From Actinomycetes bacterium (GTDB lineage: Bacteria; Actinomycetota; Acidimicrobiia; Acidimicrobiales; RAAP-2): 64,000 nucleotides of DNA. Position numbers and translations under genes: made by a program. The notes under the pieces were generated by a model. The model had not been told where the DNA came from, ran no database searches, and saw nothing but the letters and a program-made list of their open reading frames with translations. Positions 11,769 through 18,861 of this stretch are shown here, piece after piece (position 1 is the stretch's first letter; every line of letters begins with the position of its first letter). The stretch lies in NCBI GenBank assembly GCA_021791145.1, contig JAJYXE010000008.1, positions 5,748 to 69,747 of the forward strand. Direction: 5' to 3'.

Positions 11769-14700
11769 TCAGAGGTCGAGCTGCTGGGCGGTGAGGAGAA
11801 AATACAGCCCCCGGCGCGCGACCAGCTCGTCGTGGGTCCCCTGCTCGACGAGGCGTCCCCGATCGAGCACCAAGATGAGGTCGGCGTGGCGGACGGTGGA
11901 GAGGCGGTGGGCGATGATGATCGCCGTGCGGTCGCCGAGGAGCCGCCCCAGGTTCTCCTGGATCGCCCGTTCGGACTCCGCGTCCAGCGCGCTGGTGGCC
12001 TCGTCGAGCACGAGGAGCGCCGGGCGCCGGTAGAGGGCCCGGGCGATGGCGACACGCTGGCGCTGGCCTCCCGAGAGCGCGAGCCCCGACTCCCCCACCT
12101 TCGTCTGGTACCCGAGGGGGAGGCGCTCGATGAAGTCGGCGGCGTTGGCCAGCTGCGCGGCCTCTTGCACGCGTGCCGGGTCGAGCGGGGAGCCGAAGGC
12201 GATGTTCGCCTCGATCGTGTCGGAGAAGAGGTACGTCTCTTGGAGCACGAGCCCGATGTGGCTGCGCAGCTGGCGGTGGTCGAGCTGCGCCGCGTCCACC
12301 CCGTCGTAGCTCACGGTCCCCGACGTCGGCGACACCAGGGCCGCCACGCAGCGGGCGAACGTCGTCTTGCCCGACCCGCTCCGCCCCACGACCGCGACGG
12401 TGGCCCCCGCGGGGATGTCCACCGAGATCGAGTCGAGGACCGGCGGCGAGCTGTCCCCGTAGGAGAACGTCACGTCCTTCAAGGTGACGTGGCCGGAGAT
12501 CGAGGGCACCGCCAACAAGTGCGAGCGGTCCTCCCCCTGCTCGGGCTCGGTGTCGAAGACGTCCTGGGCCCGGTCGGTGAGGGTCCGGGCGTGCTGGAAG
12601 CTGTCGGCGACGACCACCAGCTCTTGCATCGGCGCGGTCGCGAGCGCGACGAGCGTGACGCATGCCACGAGGCCGCCGATCGACAGCGACTTGCCGACGA
12701 CCTCGGAGATCCCGATGGCGAGGAAGGCGGCCAGCAGCGCGAAACCCAGGCCCTGGGTCAGCGCCCCGTAGACGGCGCGCAGGCGGTCGACGCCGACCTG
12801 GCGCGCGTTGAGGGCGATCTGGTGGGCGACGAGCGCCTTTTGGAGCGGCTCCTCTGCGGCGAGCGCCTTGGCGGTCTCGATGCCTTTCACGACCTCGACC
12901 TGACGGGAGGCGTAGCGGGCTGCCTCCTCTTCCAGCGACGCCGTTGCAGGGACGAGCCGCGCGAGGGACCAGCGCGTGACCATGAGGTACACGGGCACGG
13001 AGACGAAGAAGACGATCCCCATGACGGTGCTGTAGTAGAAGAGCAGCGCGACCGAGGCGAGCAGCTGCGCGCCGAGGGCGAGGCCGACGAGGCCGACGTC
13101 CATCACCGCGCCGCGCGCCATGGTCAGCCCGTCGAGACGCCGCTGCAGGTCGCCGGTCCGCCGTGAGGTGAAGTAGGCGAGCGGCAAGGACAAGAGCCGC
13201 TCGGAGAGGAGCTGCAGGCCGTCGCGATCGAGAGCGGCGGCGGTGCGCAGGAGCAGCAGGCGCTGGCCGAGCGTGCCCAGCGTGAGGACGATCGTCACGG
13301 CCGCGAGCACGGCGAGCACCGTGGCGAGGTCGGACCCTCCCCCACCCTTGGAGATGCGGTCCACGACGATCTGGATGACGACCTCGAGGCTCAGCTCGAT
13401 CGCGCTGAGCACGATCGCCATCGCCGCCACCGTCCCGATGTTGGCGAGGTGGGGCCTCACCAGGGGCCGGAGCCAGCCCATGCCCTGCAGGCGCGAGCCG
13501 CCGCGCTCGAAGCCCGGGCCGGGCTCGGCCTGGATAACGTAGCCGCTCCACTCCCTCTTGAACTCCTCGGGCGTGACGCGCCGGCGGCCGAGCGCGGGGT
13601 CGTCGAATGTCACCTGCTTGGGGCTGGTGCGCGTGACGACCACCCAGTGGTCGCCCTGCCAGTGCGCGATGAACGGGACCGGCAGTGCCTCGAGCGCGGA
13701 CTTCGACGCCTTGACCACCCGTGCCTCGAAGCCGACTGCACGAGCGGCGCGCAGGATCCCCGCCGCGCTGGTGCCGTCGACCGTCGTCCCTACGAGCGTG
13801 CGCAGCCTGGACAGCGGGACCCGCTTGCCGTGGTACTGGCAGACCATCGCGAGCGCAGCCACGCCGCAGTCCATCTCGTCGATCTGGCGGATGACGGGGC
13901 GACGGCGGAGCCTTCTTCGAGCCGGGAGATCGGGCGAAGGACCATCGCCGGCGGGCTCGTGCGCGGGCTCGGCGACGTCGACCTCGACGCCTTCGAGACC
14001 GGGCGCCGCGGGCTCTCTTCCAGACCCCCCCGCGCCACGCCCGGGGGCGGGCCGCTGCCCCGCGGCGAGGTCGACGTAGGCCCCCAGCGCGACGCCCGCG
14101 CCGGGGCCGCCGCCAGGATCGTCAGCGAAGTCGAGGGGGACCCGAAGCTCCCGGCGCTGCTCGTAGACGGCTGCGAGCTCGCGGATCGCCTGCTCGAGCT
14201 CGGGGTGCCCGGCCACGATCTCGGCGAGGTCCCGGCGTCGCAGCCGGAGCAGCCGTGCGTCGGTCATCGCCTCGAGGACCTCGCCGGCGCCCATGTCGGC
14301 GACGAGCGCAGCCTCCCCGACGAGGTCCCCGCGGCGCGCGTAGCGCGGGAAGGCGCCCTCGTTGGCGGATCGGACGACGACCCGGCCCTCTTCGACGAGG
14401 TAGAGCGCGCCTTCGGCAGTCTCGGCAGGCTCGGCCCCGCCGCCTCCGACACCTTCTGCCCCGCCGCCCGCATCCCCCGTGCCACCGATCCTCAGCCGAT
14501 CGCCTGCCGCGAGCTCGACAGGCTCCAGGCGGTCGACGAGCTCCGGCAGCGCCCGCCCGGCAAGTCGTGCGAGCGGTGACGCGAGCCGGAGCAGGTCGCC
14601 GATCTCGTGGCGGCGGCGGATACGCGACAGCCCCTCCATCACGCTCGGCTGGGTCGCCGCGAGCGCGCGAACGACCGACGCGTCGAGCCGGAGCGCGCTT

Positions 14701-15017
14701 CCCGGGGACGCCGCACGCACCGTCGAGGTGCGGGCCCCCTCGCGAAGGAGCGCGCCTTCCCCGAAGGTGGCGCCAGGGCCGAGCGTCGCGAGAGTCACCT
14801 CGCTGCCGTCCGCGCCGTCGCGGACGACCCGGACCCGCCCGTCGGTGAGCACCCAGTAGGAGTCCGCGGGGTCGCCCTCGCGCATGAGGACCGCGCCAAA
14901 CTCGAAGTCGACGGGCTCGAAGGCTTGGACTACGAGCCTCCGGACGTCCGCGGGAAGGTCTCCCAACAGCTCGATACCGAGAGAGTCGAGTGCGGTCGTG
15001 GTCGCCGGCTCAGGCAC
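11769..15017 (-). CDS. C39 peptidase ABC exporter with N-terminal cyclic-nucleotide-binding domains
   Basis: 1082 aa, likely exporter and leader peptidase for the VKGG peptides encoded upstream. Domains in order: cNMP-binding-like domain 1 (residues about 15-130) with an intact phosphate cassette FGEGALLREGARTS; cNMP-binding-like domain 2 (about 150-285) that keeps GEAAL but lacks the phosphate-binding arginine; a Pro/Gly linker; C39 peptidase (about 373-500) with catalytic Cys in DEMDCGVAAL (C384), His457 in GDHWVVV and the Asp of FDDPALG; membrane domain (about 515-800); ABC domain with Walker A GRSGSGKTT (878-886), signature LSGGQ (981-985) and Walker B LLVLDEA. C39 domains cut after double glycine during export. 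The GTG start overlaps the preceding gene by 8 bp, so the two are coupled. Fusion to cNMP domains resembles exporters of the NHLM/SunT type. Confidence 0.93.
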   Translation of the reverse strand: MPEPATTTALDSLGIELLGDLPADVRRLVVQAFEPVDFEFGAVLMREGDPADSYWVLTDGRVRVVRDGADGSEVTLATLGPGATFGEGALLREGARTSTVRAASPGSALRLDASVVRALAATQPSVMEGLSRIRRRHEIGDLLRLASPLARLAGRALPELVDRLEPVELAAGDRLRIGGTGDAGGGAEGVGGGGAEPAETAEGALYLVEEGRVVVRSANEGAFPRYARRGDLVGEAALVADMGAGEVLEAMTDARLLRLRRRDLAEIVAGHPELEQAIRELAAVYEQRRELRVPLDFADDPGGGPGAGVALGAYVDLAAGQRPAPGRGAGGSGREPAAPGLEGVEVDVAEPAHEPAGDGPSPDLPARRRLRRRPVIRQIDEMDCGVAALAMVCQYHGKRVPLSRLRTLVGTTVDGTSAAGILRAARAVGFEARVVKASKSALEALPVPFIAHWQGDHWVVVTRTSPKQVTFDDPALGRRRVTPEEFKREWSGYVIQAEPGPGFERGGSRLQGMGWLRPLVRPHLANIGTVAAMAIVLSAIELSLEVVIQIVVDRISKGGGGSDLATVLAVLAAVTIVLTLGTLGQRLLLLRTAAALDRDGLQLLSERLLSLPLAYFTSRRTGDLQRRLDGLTMARGAVMDVGLVGLALGAQLLASVALLFYYSTVMGIVFFVSVPVYLMVTRWSLARLVPATASLEEEAARYASRQVEVVKGIETAKALAAEEPLQKALVAHQIALNARQVGVDRLRAVYGALTQGLGFALLAAFLAIGISEVVGKSLSIGGLVACVTLVALATAPMQELVVVADSFQHARTLTDRAQDVFDTEPEQGEDRSHLLAVPSISGHVTLKDVTFSYGDSSPPVLDSISVDIPAGATVAVVGRSGSGKTTFARCVAALVSPTSGTVSYDGVDAAQLDHRQLRSHIGLVLQETYLFSDTIEANIAFGSPLDPARVQEAAQLANAADFIERLPLGYQTKVGESGLALSGGQRQRVAIARALYRRPALLVLDEATSALDAESERAIQENLGRLLGDRTAIIIAHRLSTVRHADLILVLDRGRLVEQGTHDELVARRGLYFLLTAQQLDL

Positions 15018-16158
15018 GTCTGGTCACCCAGCGGTCGATTGCCGCCTGCACGCGCTCTTGCACGCAGAGCTCGACGGCGAGGGCGGCGTCGTCGGGATGG
15101 TCCGCGCTCGGATGCCGGCGTGCTCGGACGACGGCGACGACGCCAGGGTCTTGGGATGTCCCGACGAGCACCGGGCTGTCGATCGGCGCGGAGATGGCGA
15201 CGGCACGCGTGCGGGCGTCGAGGTCCTCGGCGCGTACGACCGCGTCGTCGGCCTCGACACGGGCCAGCTCGGCGACCGCGCCGAGCGGCATGGCGTCGTC
15301 CCGCATGGTCGCGACCGCCTCCCGGGCCGCGTCGAGCGTGCCGAAATCCGCCCACTCGAGCGCCACCTGCACCCATGCCGCAGCGTTCCCCGTGACCGCT
15401 CGCTCGATGTCGGCTCGCGGGACCGGCACGCTCGCGAGCTCGTCGGCGGCACGTCGCAGCGCCTCGAAGCGGCCGCGTGCGGGCGGGGGCGAGCCGCCCG
15501 TGCGCTCCGCCCACGAGGCTACGACGCGCACGAGATCCGACGCTGCCTCCTCGAGGTCCCCTGAGCAAACGACCTCGACCCACGTCGCCTGCTCGTCGAC
15601 GGCCCGTGTGAGGCGCGACGGCGTCGCCGCGGCCTCGCGCCTGAGCGTCCGGTCGAGCCAGTCCACCCACTCCTCCTCGGAGATCCCCCAGTGCGCGAGC
15701 CACCGCAGGAGGTCCTCACCGGCGACCAGGTGCCGGGCACGGCGAAACTGCTGCGCCTGGGCGCGCAACCGGTCGGCTGACGGCGCGGCGACGCCGTCTG
15801 CCGCGAGGCTCGCGCCTTCTGCGGCGCGGCGAGCAGCCATCGCCCATGAGCCGTCGTCACGCATCCAACCGACCACGTCCTCCCACGTGAACTGGGTGCC
15901 GCAGGAGGCCAGCACCACCTCGTCGAGCGGCGCGCCAGGAAGGCGCACCGAGAGCGCGACCGCCAGGTCCTGCGACGCGCTCTCGTCCGGGGTCGACGAC
16001 GCATCGCGCGACGCGGGGTCCCAGCCGTCCCGGTCGAGCCGGGACGTGGTCGTCTGGACGGCGGTTGCGTTGCCCGTCACCGTCGGCGCCAGGGCCGATG
16101 GCGGCGTCGCTCCACCATCAGCAGCGCTCCGCTTGCTCCCCCGACTCCGGAACGGCAT
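15010..16158 (-). CDS. Putative peptide-maturation accessory protein, SurA/parvulin-like without active domain
   Basis: About 382 aa, mostly helical and cytoplasmic (no signal or membrane segment). The middle part (FRRARHLVAGEDLLRWLAHW, then GISEEEWVDWLDRTLRRE) resembles the N-terminal helical substrate-binding module of SurA/PpiC-type foldases found beside some RiPP precursors. The end (PVLVGTSQDPGVVAVVRARR ... VQAAIDRWV) resembles the closing strand and helix of such proteins. No parvulin catalytic core is recognisable, so a chaperone that holds the precursor for export is my inference. Start ATG 16158 was chosen over ATG 16194 and an ATG near 16248 because GGAGGG lies 6 nt upstream of it and the longer form would begin inside a hairpin. 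The stop overlaps the transporter start, so the two are one translational unit. Confidence 0.6.
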   Translation of the reverse strand: MPFRSRGSKRSAADGGATPPSALAPTVTGNATAVQTTTSRLDRDGWDPASRDASSTPDESASQDLAVALSVRLPGAPLDEVVLASCGTQFTWEDVVGWMRDDGSWAMAARRAAEGASLAADGVAAPSADRLRAQAQQFRRARHLVAGEDLLRWLAHWGISEEEWVDWLDRTLRREAAATPSRLTRAVDEQATWVEVVCSGDLEEAASDLVRVVASWAERTGGSPPPARGRFEALRRAADELASVPVPRADIERAVTGNAAAWVQVALEWADFGTLDAAREAVATMRDDAMPLGAVAELARVEADDAVVRAEDLDARTRAVAISAPIDSPVLVGTSQDPGVVAVVRARRHPSADHPDDAALAVELCVQERVQAAIDRWVTRRA

Positions 16159-16221
16159 CTCGTCCCTCCGCGCCCGTTCGTCGGGCGCCGACATTGCACC
16201 ACAATCTGCGCGTCTGCGCGC

Positions 16222-16250
16222 CGGTGCGGCCGCTCGTGGCGGCCGCACCG
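16222..16250 (-). terminator. 12-bp GC hairpin downstream of precursor gene A
   Basis: Arms 16222-16233 and 16239-16250 pair perfectly over 12 bp (cggtgcggccgc / gcggccgcaccg) with a 5-nt loop. It lies 53 nt after the precursor A stop and 63 nt before the accessory-protein start. No strong T-run follows, so it may be a leaky terminator or an mRNA-stabilising structure that lets precursor mRNA exceed exporter mRNA. The same hairpin occurs at 16639-16667. Confidence 0.65.
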
Positions 16251-16302
16251 ATCGGTACTGCCCTCTGCGGCGCCTGGTGCGGCGACCGCTGGTCCCGGCT
16301 CC

Positions 16303-16467
16303 CTACCGCCCGCGGAAGAACTTGGCTCCCTTGGCGCCCTTCAACCCCTTGGCGCCCTTGGCGCCCTTGGCGCCCTTGGCGCCTCCGCCCTTCACGTTCT
16401 CGGCCTCTTCGTCGGTGGCCTCGAGGTCGTCGGTCAGCTCGTTGTCGATGTCCTTCGGCGTGGTCAT
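16303..16467 (-). CDS. Double-glycine precursor peptide A (GAK-repeat core)
   Basis: 54 aa. The leader is MTTPKDIDNELTDD followed by LEATDEEAENVKGG: acidic, helix-prone and ending in GG, as C39 peptidase substrates do. The core after GG is GAKGAKGAKGAKGLKGAK-type triplets closed by GAKFFRGR, strongly basic (about 9 Lys/Arg in 26 residues). There is no Cys, and the core has no Ser or Thr, so lanthionine or thiazole chemistry is not possible there; lysine modification, FF-directed modification or no modification remain. ATG 16467 has GGGAG 8 nt upstream. It has its own promoter and a downstream hairpin, and is followed by the accessory and exporter genes. Closely paralogous to precursor B, less so to C. 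Confidence 0.82.
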   Translation of the reverse strand: MTTPKDIDNELTDDLEATDEEAENVKGGGAKGAKGAKGAKGLKGAKGAKFFRGR

Positions 16468-16529
16468 TTCGGGTTCTCCCTTGCAGGTTTTCGGATTCTG
16501 GTGCCCTCCGGGATCGGCCCGGTGATTCA

Positions 16530-16572
16530 ATCGTAAGGCGCTCGGATGATCCCGTCTATCACCTCGCTGACA
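16530..16572 (-). promoter_or_regulatory. Promoter and palindromic operator of precursor A
   Basis: On the minus strand: TGTCAGC-GA-GGTGATA (16572-16557), overlapping a -35-like TAGAC (16558-16554), then 18 nt, then a -10-like TACGAT (16535-16530). The ATG is about 63 nt downstream of the -10. The same arrangement, with identical 18-nt spacing, precedes precursors B and C, which supports a real promoter. The imperfect palindrome over the -35 is a candidate regulator site. Confidence 0.7.
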
Positions 16573-16638
16573 CAGTCGAAGAGCTCGTGGTGACGGAGCG
16601 CCCACCGCATCCCACCGCCTCGATCGGCCACGACGCGC

Positions 16639-16667
16639 CGGTGCGGCCGCTCAAGGCGGCCGCACCG
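16639..16667 (-). terminator. 12-bp GC hairpin downstream of precursor gene B
   Basis: Arms 16639-16650 and 16656-16667, identical to those of the hairpin at 16222-16250, with a different 5-nt loop (tcaag against tcgtg). It lies 51 nt after the precursor B stop. The flanking sequence up to the gene end is also nearly identical to the other copy, so the 3' region was duplicated with the gene. Confidence 0.65.
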
Positions 16668-16718
16668 ATCGGTACTGCCTCTGCGGCGCCTGGAGCGGCG
16701 GCCGCTGGTCCCGGCTCC

Positions 16719-16883
16719 CTACCGCCGACGGAAGAACTCCAACTTGGCACCCTTTGCTCCCTTGGCACCCTTTGCTCCCTTGGCACCCTTCAAGCCCTTG
16801 GCGCCTCCGCCCTTCACGTCCTCGGCCTCTTCGTCGGTGGCCTCGAGGTCGTCGGCAAGTTCGCTCTTGATCTTCTCGGACAT
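16719..16883 (-). CDS. Double-glycine precursor peptide B (GAK-repeat core)
   Basis: 54 aa. The leader MSEKIKSELADD + LEATDEEAEDVKGG shares the DDLEATDEEAE-VKGG block with precursor A. The core starts GAKGLKGAKGAKGAK and ends GAKLEFFRRR, so the GLK triplet is at a different position from peptide A, as if triplets were reshuffled. There is no Cys, Ser or Thr in the core. ATG 16883 is preceded by GGGGGAG at 6 nt, an excellent ribosome site. The gene has its own promoter and a hairpin after the stop. Same strand and direction as the exporter. Confidence 0.82.
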   Translation of the reverse strand: MSEKIKSELADDLEATDEEAEDVKGGGAKGLKGAKGAKGAKGAKGAKLEFFRRR

Positions 16884-16944
16884 TTCAGCTCCCCCTCTAC
16901 TCACTTTCGAGATCTTGTGGGACCGGGATCTTCCCGGCAGGATC

Positions 16945-16987
16945 ATCGTATTCCCGGCTCGGAATTTGGTCTATCAGCTCGCTGACA
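16945..16987 (-). promoter_or_regulatory. Promoter and palindromic operator of precursor B
   Basis: Minus strand: TGTCAGC-GA-GCTGATA (16987-16972), a 7+7 palindrome with one mismatch, overlapping TAGAC (16973-16969), 18 nt, then TACGAT (16950-16945). This is the best-conserved of the three copies. Confidence 0.72.
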
Positions 16988-17495
16988 CTGCGCACGACTC
17001 CGAGCTGACACACCTGGAGAGCTCCTTTGGGCTGAGATGTCGAAGGGCCGCAACGCTCAACAGGCGGACACGGCAGGCCGCCCTGGGGAGCGGGTTCGCC
17101 AGAGGCCTAGAGCAAGCCCGAAAGAGGTAGGCCCAGATGGGCTCACGGGCCCAGGCAGCATCCGTGCAGCCTCGGCGGGCCGGTGCGGCCACGGCAGCAC
17201 TGGCGGGCCGGTGCGGGCCACGGCAGCCCAGGCGGGCCTGTGCGCAACGGCTCGACGAGCGCGGGCGAGACTTTTCAAAGTCCGCCGCGCCGTGTCGGAT
17301 CCTGATCGATCAGCTCGTGATCGAGGCTGGTCGGCTGCACGCGGCAGCCAGACCAGCTGTGGGGGTTGCTCCGGTCGGCGTCGAGCGGCTCCCGGGACCG
17401 GATCGCTTTCGACGTCCGGACAGCCCGCGACGTCCGGACAACCCGCATCGCCCGCGGCGTCCGGATCGCCCGGATCCCCTGCGGCGCGCGAGTCC
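16988..17495. other. Gene-free stretch between precursors B and C
   Basis: No convincing coding frame. It holds imperfect direct repeats of a GGGCCGGTGCGG-CCACGGCAGC element (about 17177-17237) and of a cgtccggacarcccgc-like element (17412-17470). Two small palindromes are present, gacttttcaaagtc (17269-17282) and ctgatcgatcag (17302-17313). The sequence next to the second palindrome looks like a weak copy of the precursor operator but lacks a matching -10. It may be the remnant of further precursor duplications; that is a guess. Confidence 0.45.
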
Positions 17496-17648
17496 CTAAC
17501 GGCGCTTGAAGAAGGACAGCTTCTCGGTTTTCTTCGCCGCGAGAAACTTCTCCGCCTTCGCTGCGCCGCCCTTGACGCTCTCGGCGTCCTCCTCGGTGGC
17601 CTCGAGGTCACCCACGAGCTCGCCCTTGATGTCCTTGGCTGTCGTCAT
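17496..17648 (-). CDS. Double-glycine precursor peptide C (divergent core)
   Basis: 50 aa. The leader MTTAKDIKGELVGD + LEATEEDAESVKGG is clearly homologous to those of A and B. The core is different: AAKAEKFLAAKKTEK + LSFFKRR, lysine-rich but without GAK triplets, and with one Thr and one Ser. It keeps the C-terminal FFxRR shared with A and B, so that end is probably functional (recognition or activity). ATG 17648 has GGGGAG 6 nt upstream. It has its own promoter at 17702-17730. A divergent core on a conserved leader is what is expected of one maturation and export system handling several products. Confidence 0.8.
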   Translation of the reverse strand: MTTAKDIKGELVGDLEATEEDAESVKGGAAKAEKFLAAKKTEKLSFFKRR

Positions 17649-17701
17649 GCCTTCTCCCCCTGCTCTCCAAGATGGGTTCCCGGGACCGCCCCGGCGCCAA
17701 C

Positions 17702-17745
17702 ATGGTACGGCCGGGCGGTACACCGGTCTATCAGCGGCGTTGCAC
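17702..17745 (-). promoter_or_regulatory. Promoter of precursor C
   Basis: Minus strand: TAGAC (17730-17726), 18 nt, TACCAT (17707-17702), preceded by GCTGATA (17735-17729). The left half of the palindrome is degenerate here. The -10 ends about 54 nt before the ATG. Confidence 0.65.
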
Positions 17746-17822
17746 GACGGATGTCGTCCACCTGACACTCCCGCGCCTGTGCGAGCGGCGAGGACGTCTC
17801 GTCCCTATCTCGACATAACTCT

Positions 17823-17905
17823 TCTCTCGGCCTGTCTCGAGCTCGCGGTGCCTATCTCTCGGCCTGTCTCGATCTCTCGGCCTGTCTCGAGCTCGCGATG
17901 CCTAT
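17823..17905. repeat. Compound direct repeat beside the Crp-family gene
   Basis: An 18-bp element (tctctcggcctgtctcga) occurs at 17823-17840, 17855-17872 and 17873-17890. A 15-bp element (gctcgcg[g/a]tgcctat) follows the first and third copies, at 17841-17855 and 17891-17905. The array lies between the regulator stop and the precursor C promoter. Confidence 0.75.
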
Positions 17906-18561
17906 CTATCGGCGCGCCTCTGGAGAGCGTCGGGGTCGACCAGCTCGACCCGGCCGCGTCCGACCCGGACCCACCCCCGCTCCTCTACCTGGCGGAGCAC
18001 CTTGTTGGTGGTGGGACGGGTCGTGCCGGCGAGCCCAGCCAGGTCCTCCTGGGTGAGCGGGACGACACAGCCGGGGACCGGACCGTCCCACAACCTGGAG
18101 GCGTCGAGGAGCCGTCGCAGCACCCGGGTCTCTACCGGCGTGTACATCGCCTCGACGAGCGACTCCGAGAGACGGCGCACCTGATCTCCGAGCGCCTTGA
18201 GCAGAATCTCGTTGACCGCGGGAAAGCGGCGGCGGAGGTCTGTGAACTCGTCCTTGCGCACCGACAGGGTCTCGGCGCGCTCGAGGGCAACGATGCCCGC
18301 GCTGCGCTGAGGGCGAGACCCGTCGAGGAGCGCGAGGATGCCGAAGTAGTCGCCCGGACCGATGAGTGCCAGCATCGCCGTGGCTCCAAGCGAGGTCTCA
18401 ACCCGCACACAGAACCGTCCGGTCGCCACGAAGTGCAAGGTGTCCCCCGGATCGCCTCCGTGGAAGACCACCTCACCCTTGTCGAAGCGCCGGCGGCGCG
18501 CAACCGAGAGGAAGTGCCGACGGTCCTCCTCGGGAACCATTTCAAGGAGCGGCCAGTCCAC
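17902..18561 (-). CDS. Crp/Fnr-family transcriptional regulator
   Basis: About 219 aa from a GTG at 18561 (an in-frame start further upstream is possible). The N-terminal cyclic-nucleotide-binding fold includes GEVVFHGGDPGDTLHFV and the cassette region FGILALLDGSRPQRSAG. The usual glutamate of the cassette is replaced, so cAMP binding is uncertain. After the dimer helix (VNEILLKALGDQVRRLSESL) comes a C-terminal winged helix with LTQEDLAGLAGTTRPTTNKVL, the Crp recognition helix pattern. It is encoded directly upstream of precursor C on the same strand. The palindromes over the precursor -35 boxes are candidate targets. Autoregulation and activation or repression cannot be told from sequence. 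Confidence 0.88.
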   Translation of the reverse strand: MDWPLLEMVPEEDRRHFLSVARRRRFDKGEVVFHGGDPGDTLHFVATGRFCVRVETSLGATAMLALIGPGDYFGILALLDGSRPQRSAGIVALERAETLSVRKDEFTDLRRRFPAVNEILLKALGDQVRRLSESLVEAMYTPVETRVLRRLLDASRLWDGPVPGCVVPLTQEDLAGLAGTTRPTTNKVLRQVEERGWVRVGRGRVELVDPDALQRRADR

Positions 18562-18705
18562 GACAGAAGTGTGGCACCCCGAGAAAGGGCGCGCTCGGAC
18601 GCCCCGAGGGGTTCGAGACCAGAAAACGGGAGCGTGCCGGCCCACTGCGTGGGGAAAGGGACTGGCAGGTTGCTGGCGGCGCCTCGCCCGCGAACGGTAA
18701 GCGGC

Positions 18706-18816
18706 CTACTCCTGGCGGTGCTTGCGGCGGGGCTTGAGGGCGAACCACCAGATGCTCGCCATCGTGCCGAGCGCGGCGAGCGCTGCCATCGGCTTCAAGA
18801 GCTTCCGCTTCGCCAC
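18706..18816 (-). CDS. Possible 36-aa basic single-helix membrane peptide
   Basis: GTG start: MAKRKLLKPMAALAALGTMA, then SIWWFALKPRRKHRQE. A basic start, one hydrophobic helix of about 18 residues and a basic end make a plausible small membrane protein. The ribosome site is weak and no homologue is recognised, so this is tentative. Confidence 0.35.
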   Translation of the reverse strand: MAKRKLLKPMAALAALGTMASIWWFALKPRRKHRQE

Positions 18817-18861
18817 GAGCCAACCCTACCGGACCGCGCGACCAGAGCCGCAAGCGCCTTC

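Noticed and set aside
16721..16990. Tandem GAK-coding DNA as CRISPR or collagen gene
   Set aside because: No spacers and only about 9-bp units. The double-glycine leader, promoter and neighbours make a precursor peptide the better reading.
16303..17648. Lanthipeptide or thiopeptide cluster
   Set aside because: No LanB/C/M, YcaO or radical-SAM gene is visible; the cores of A and B lack Cys, Ser and Thr.
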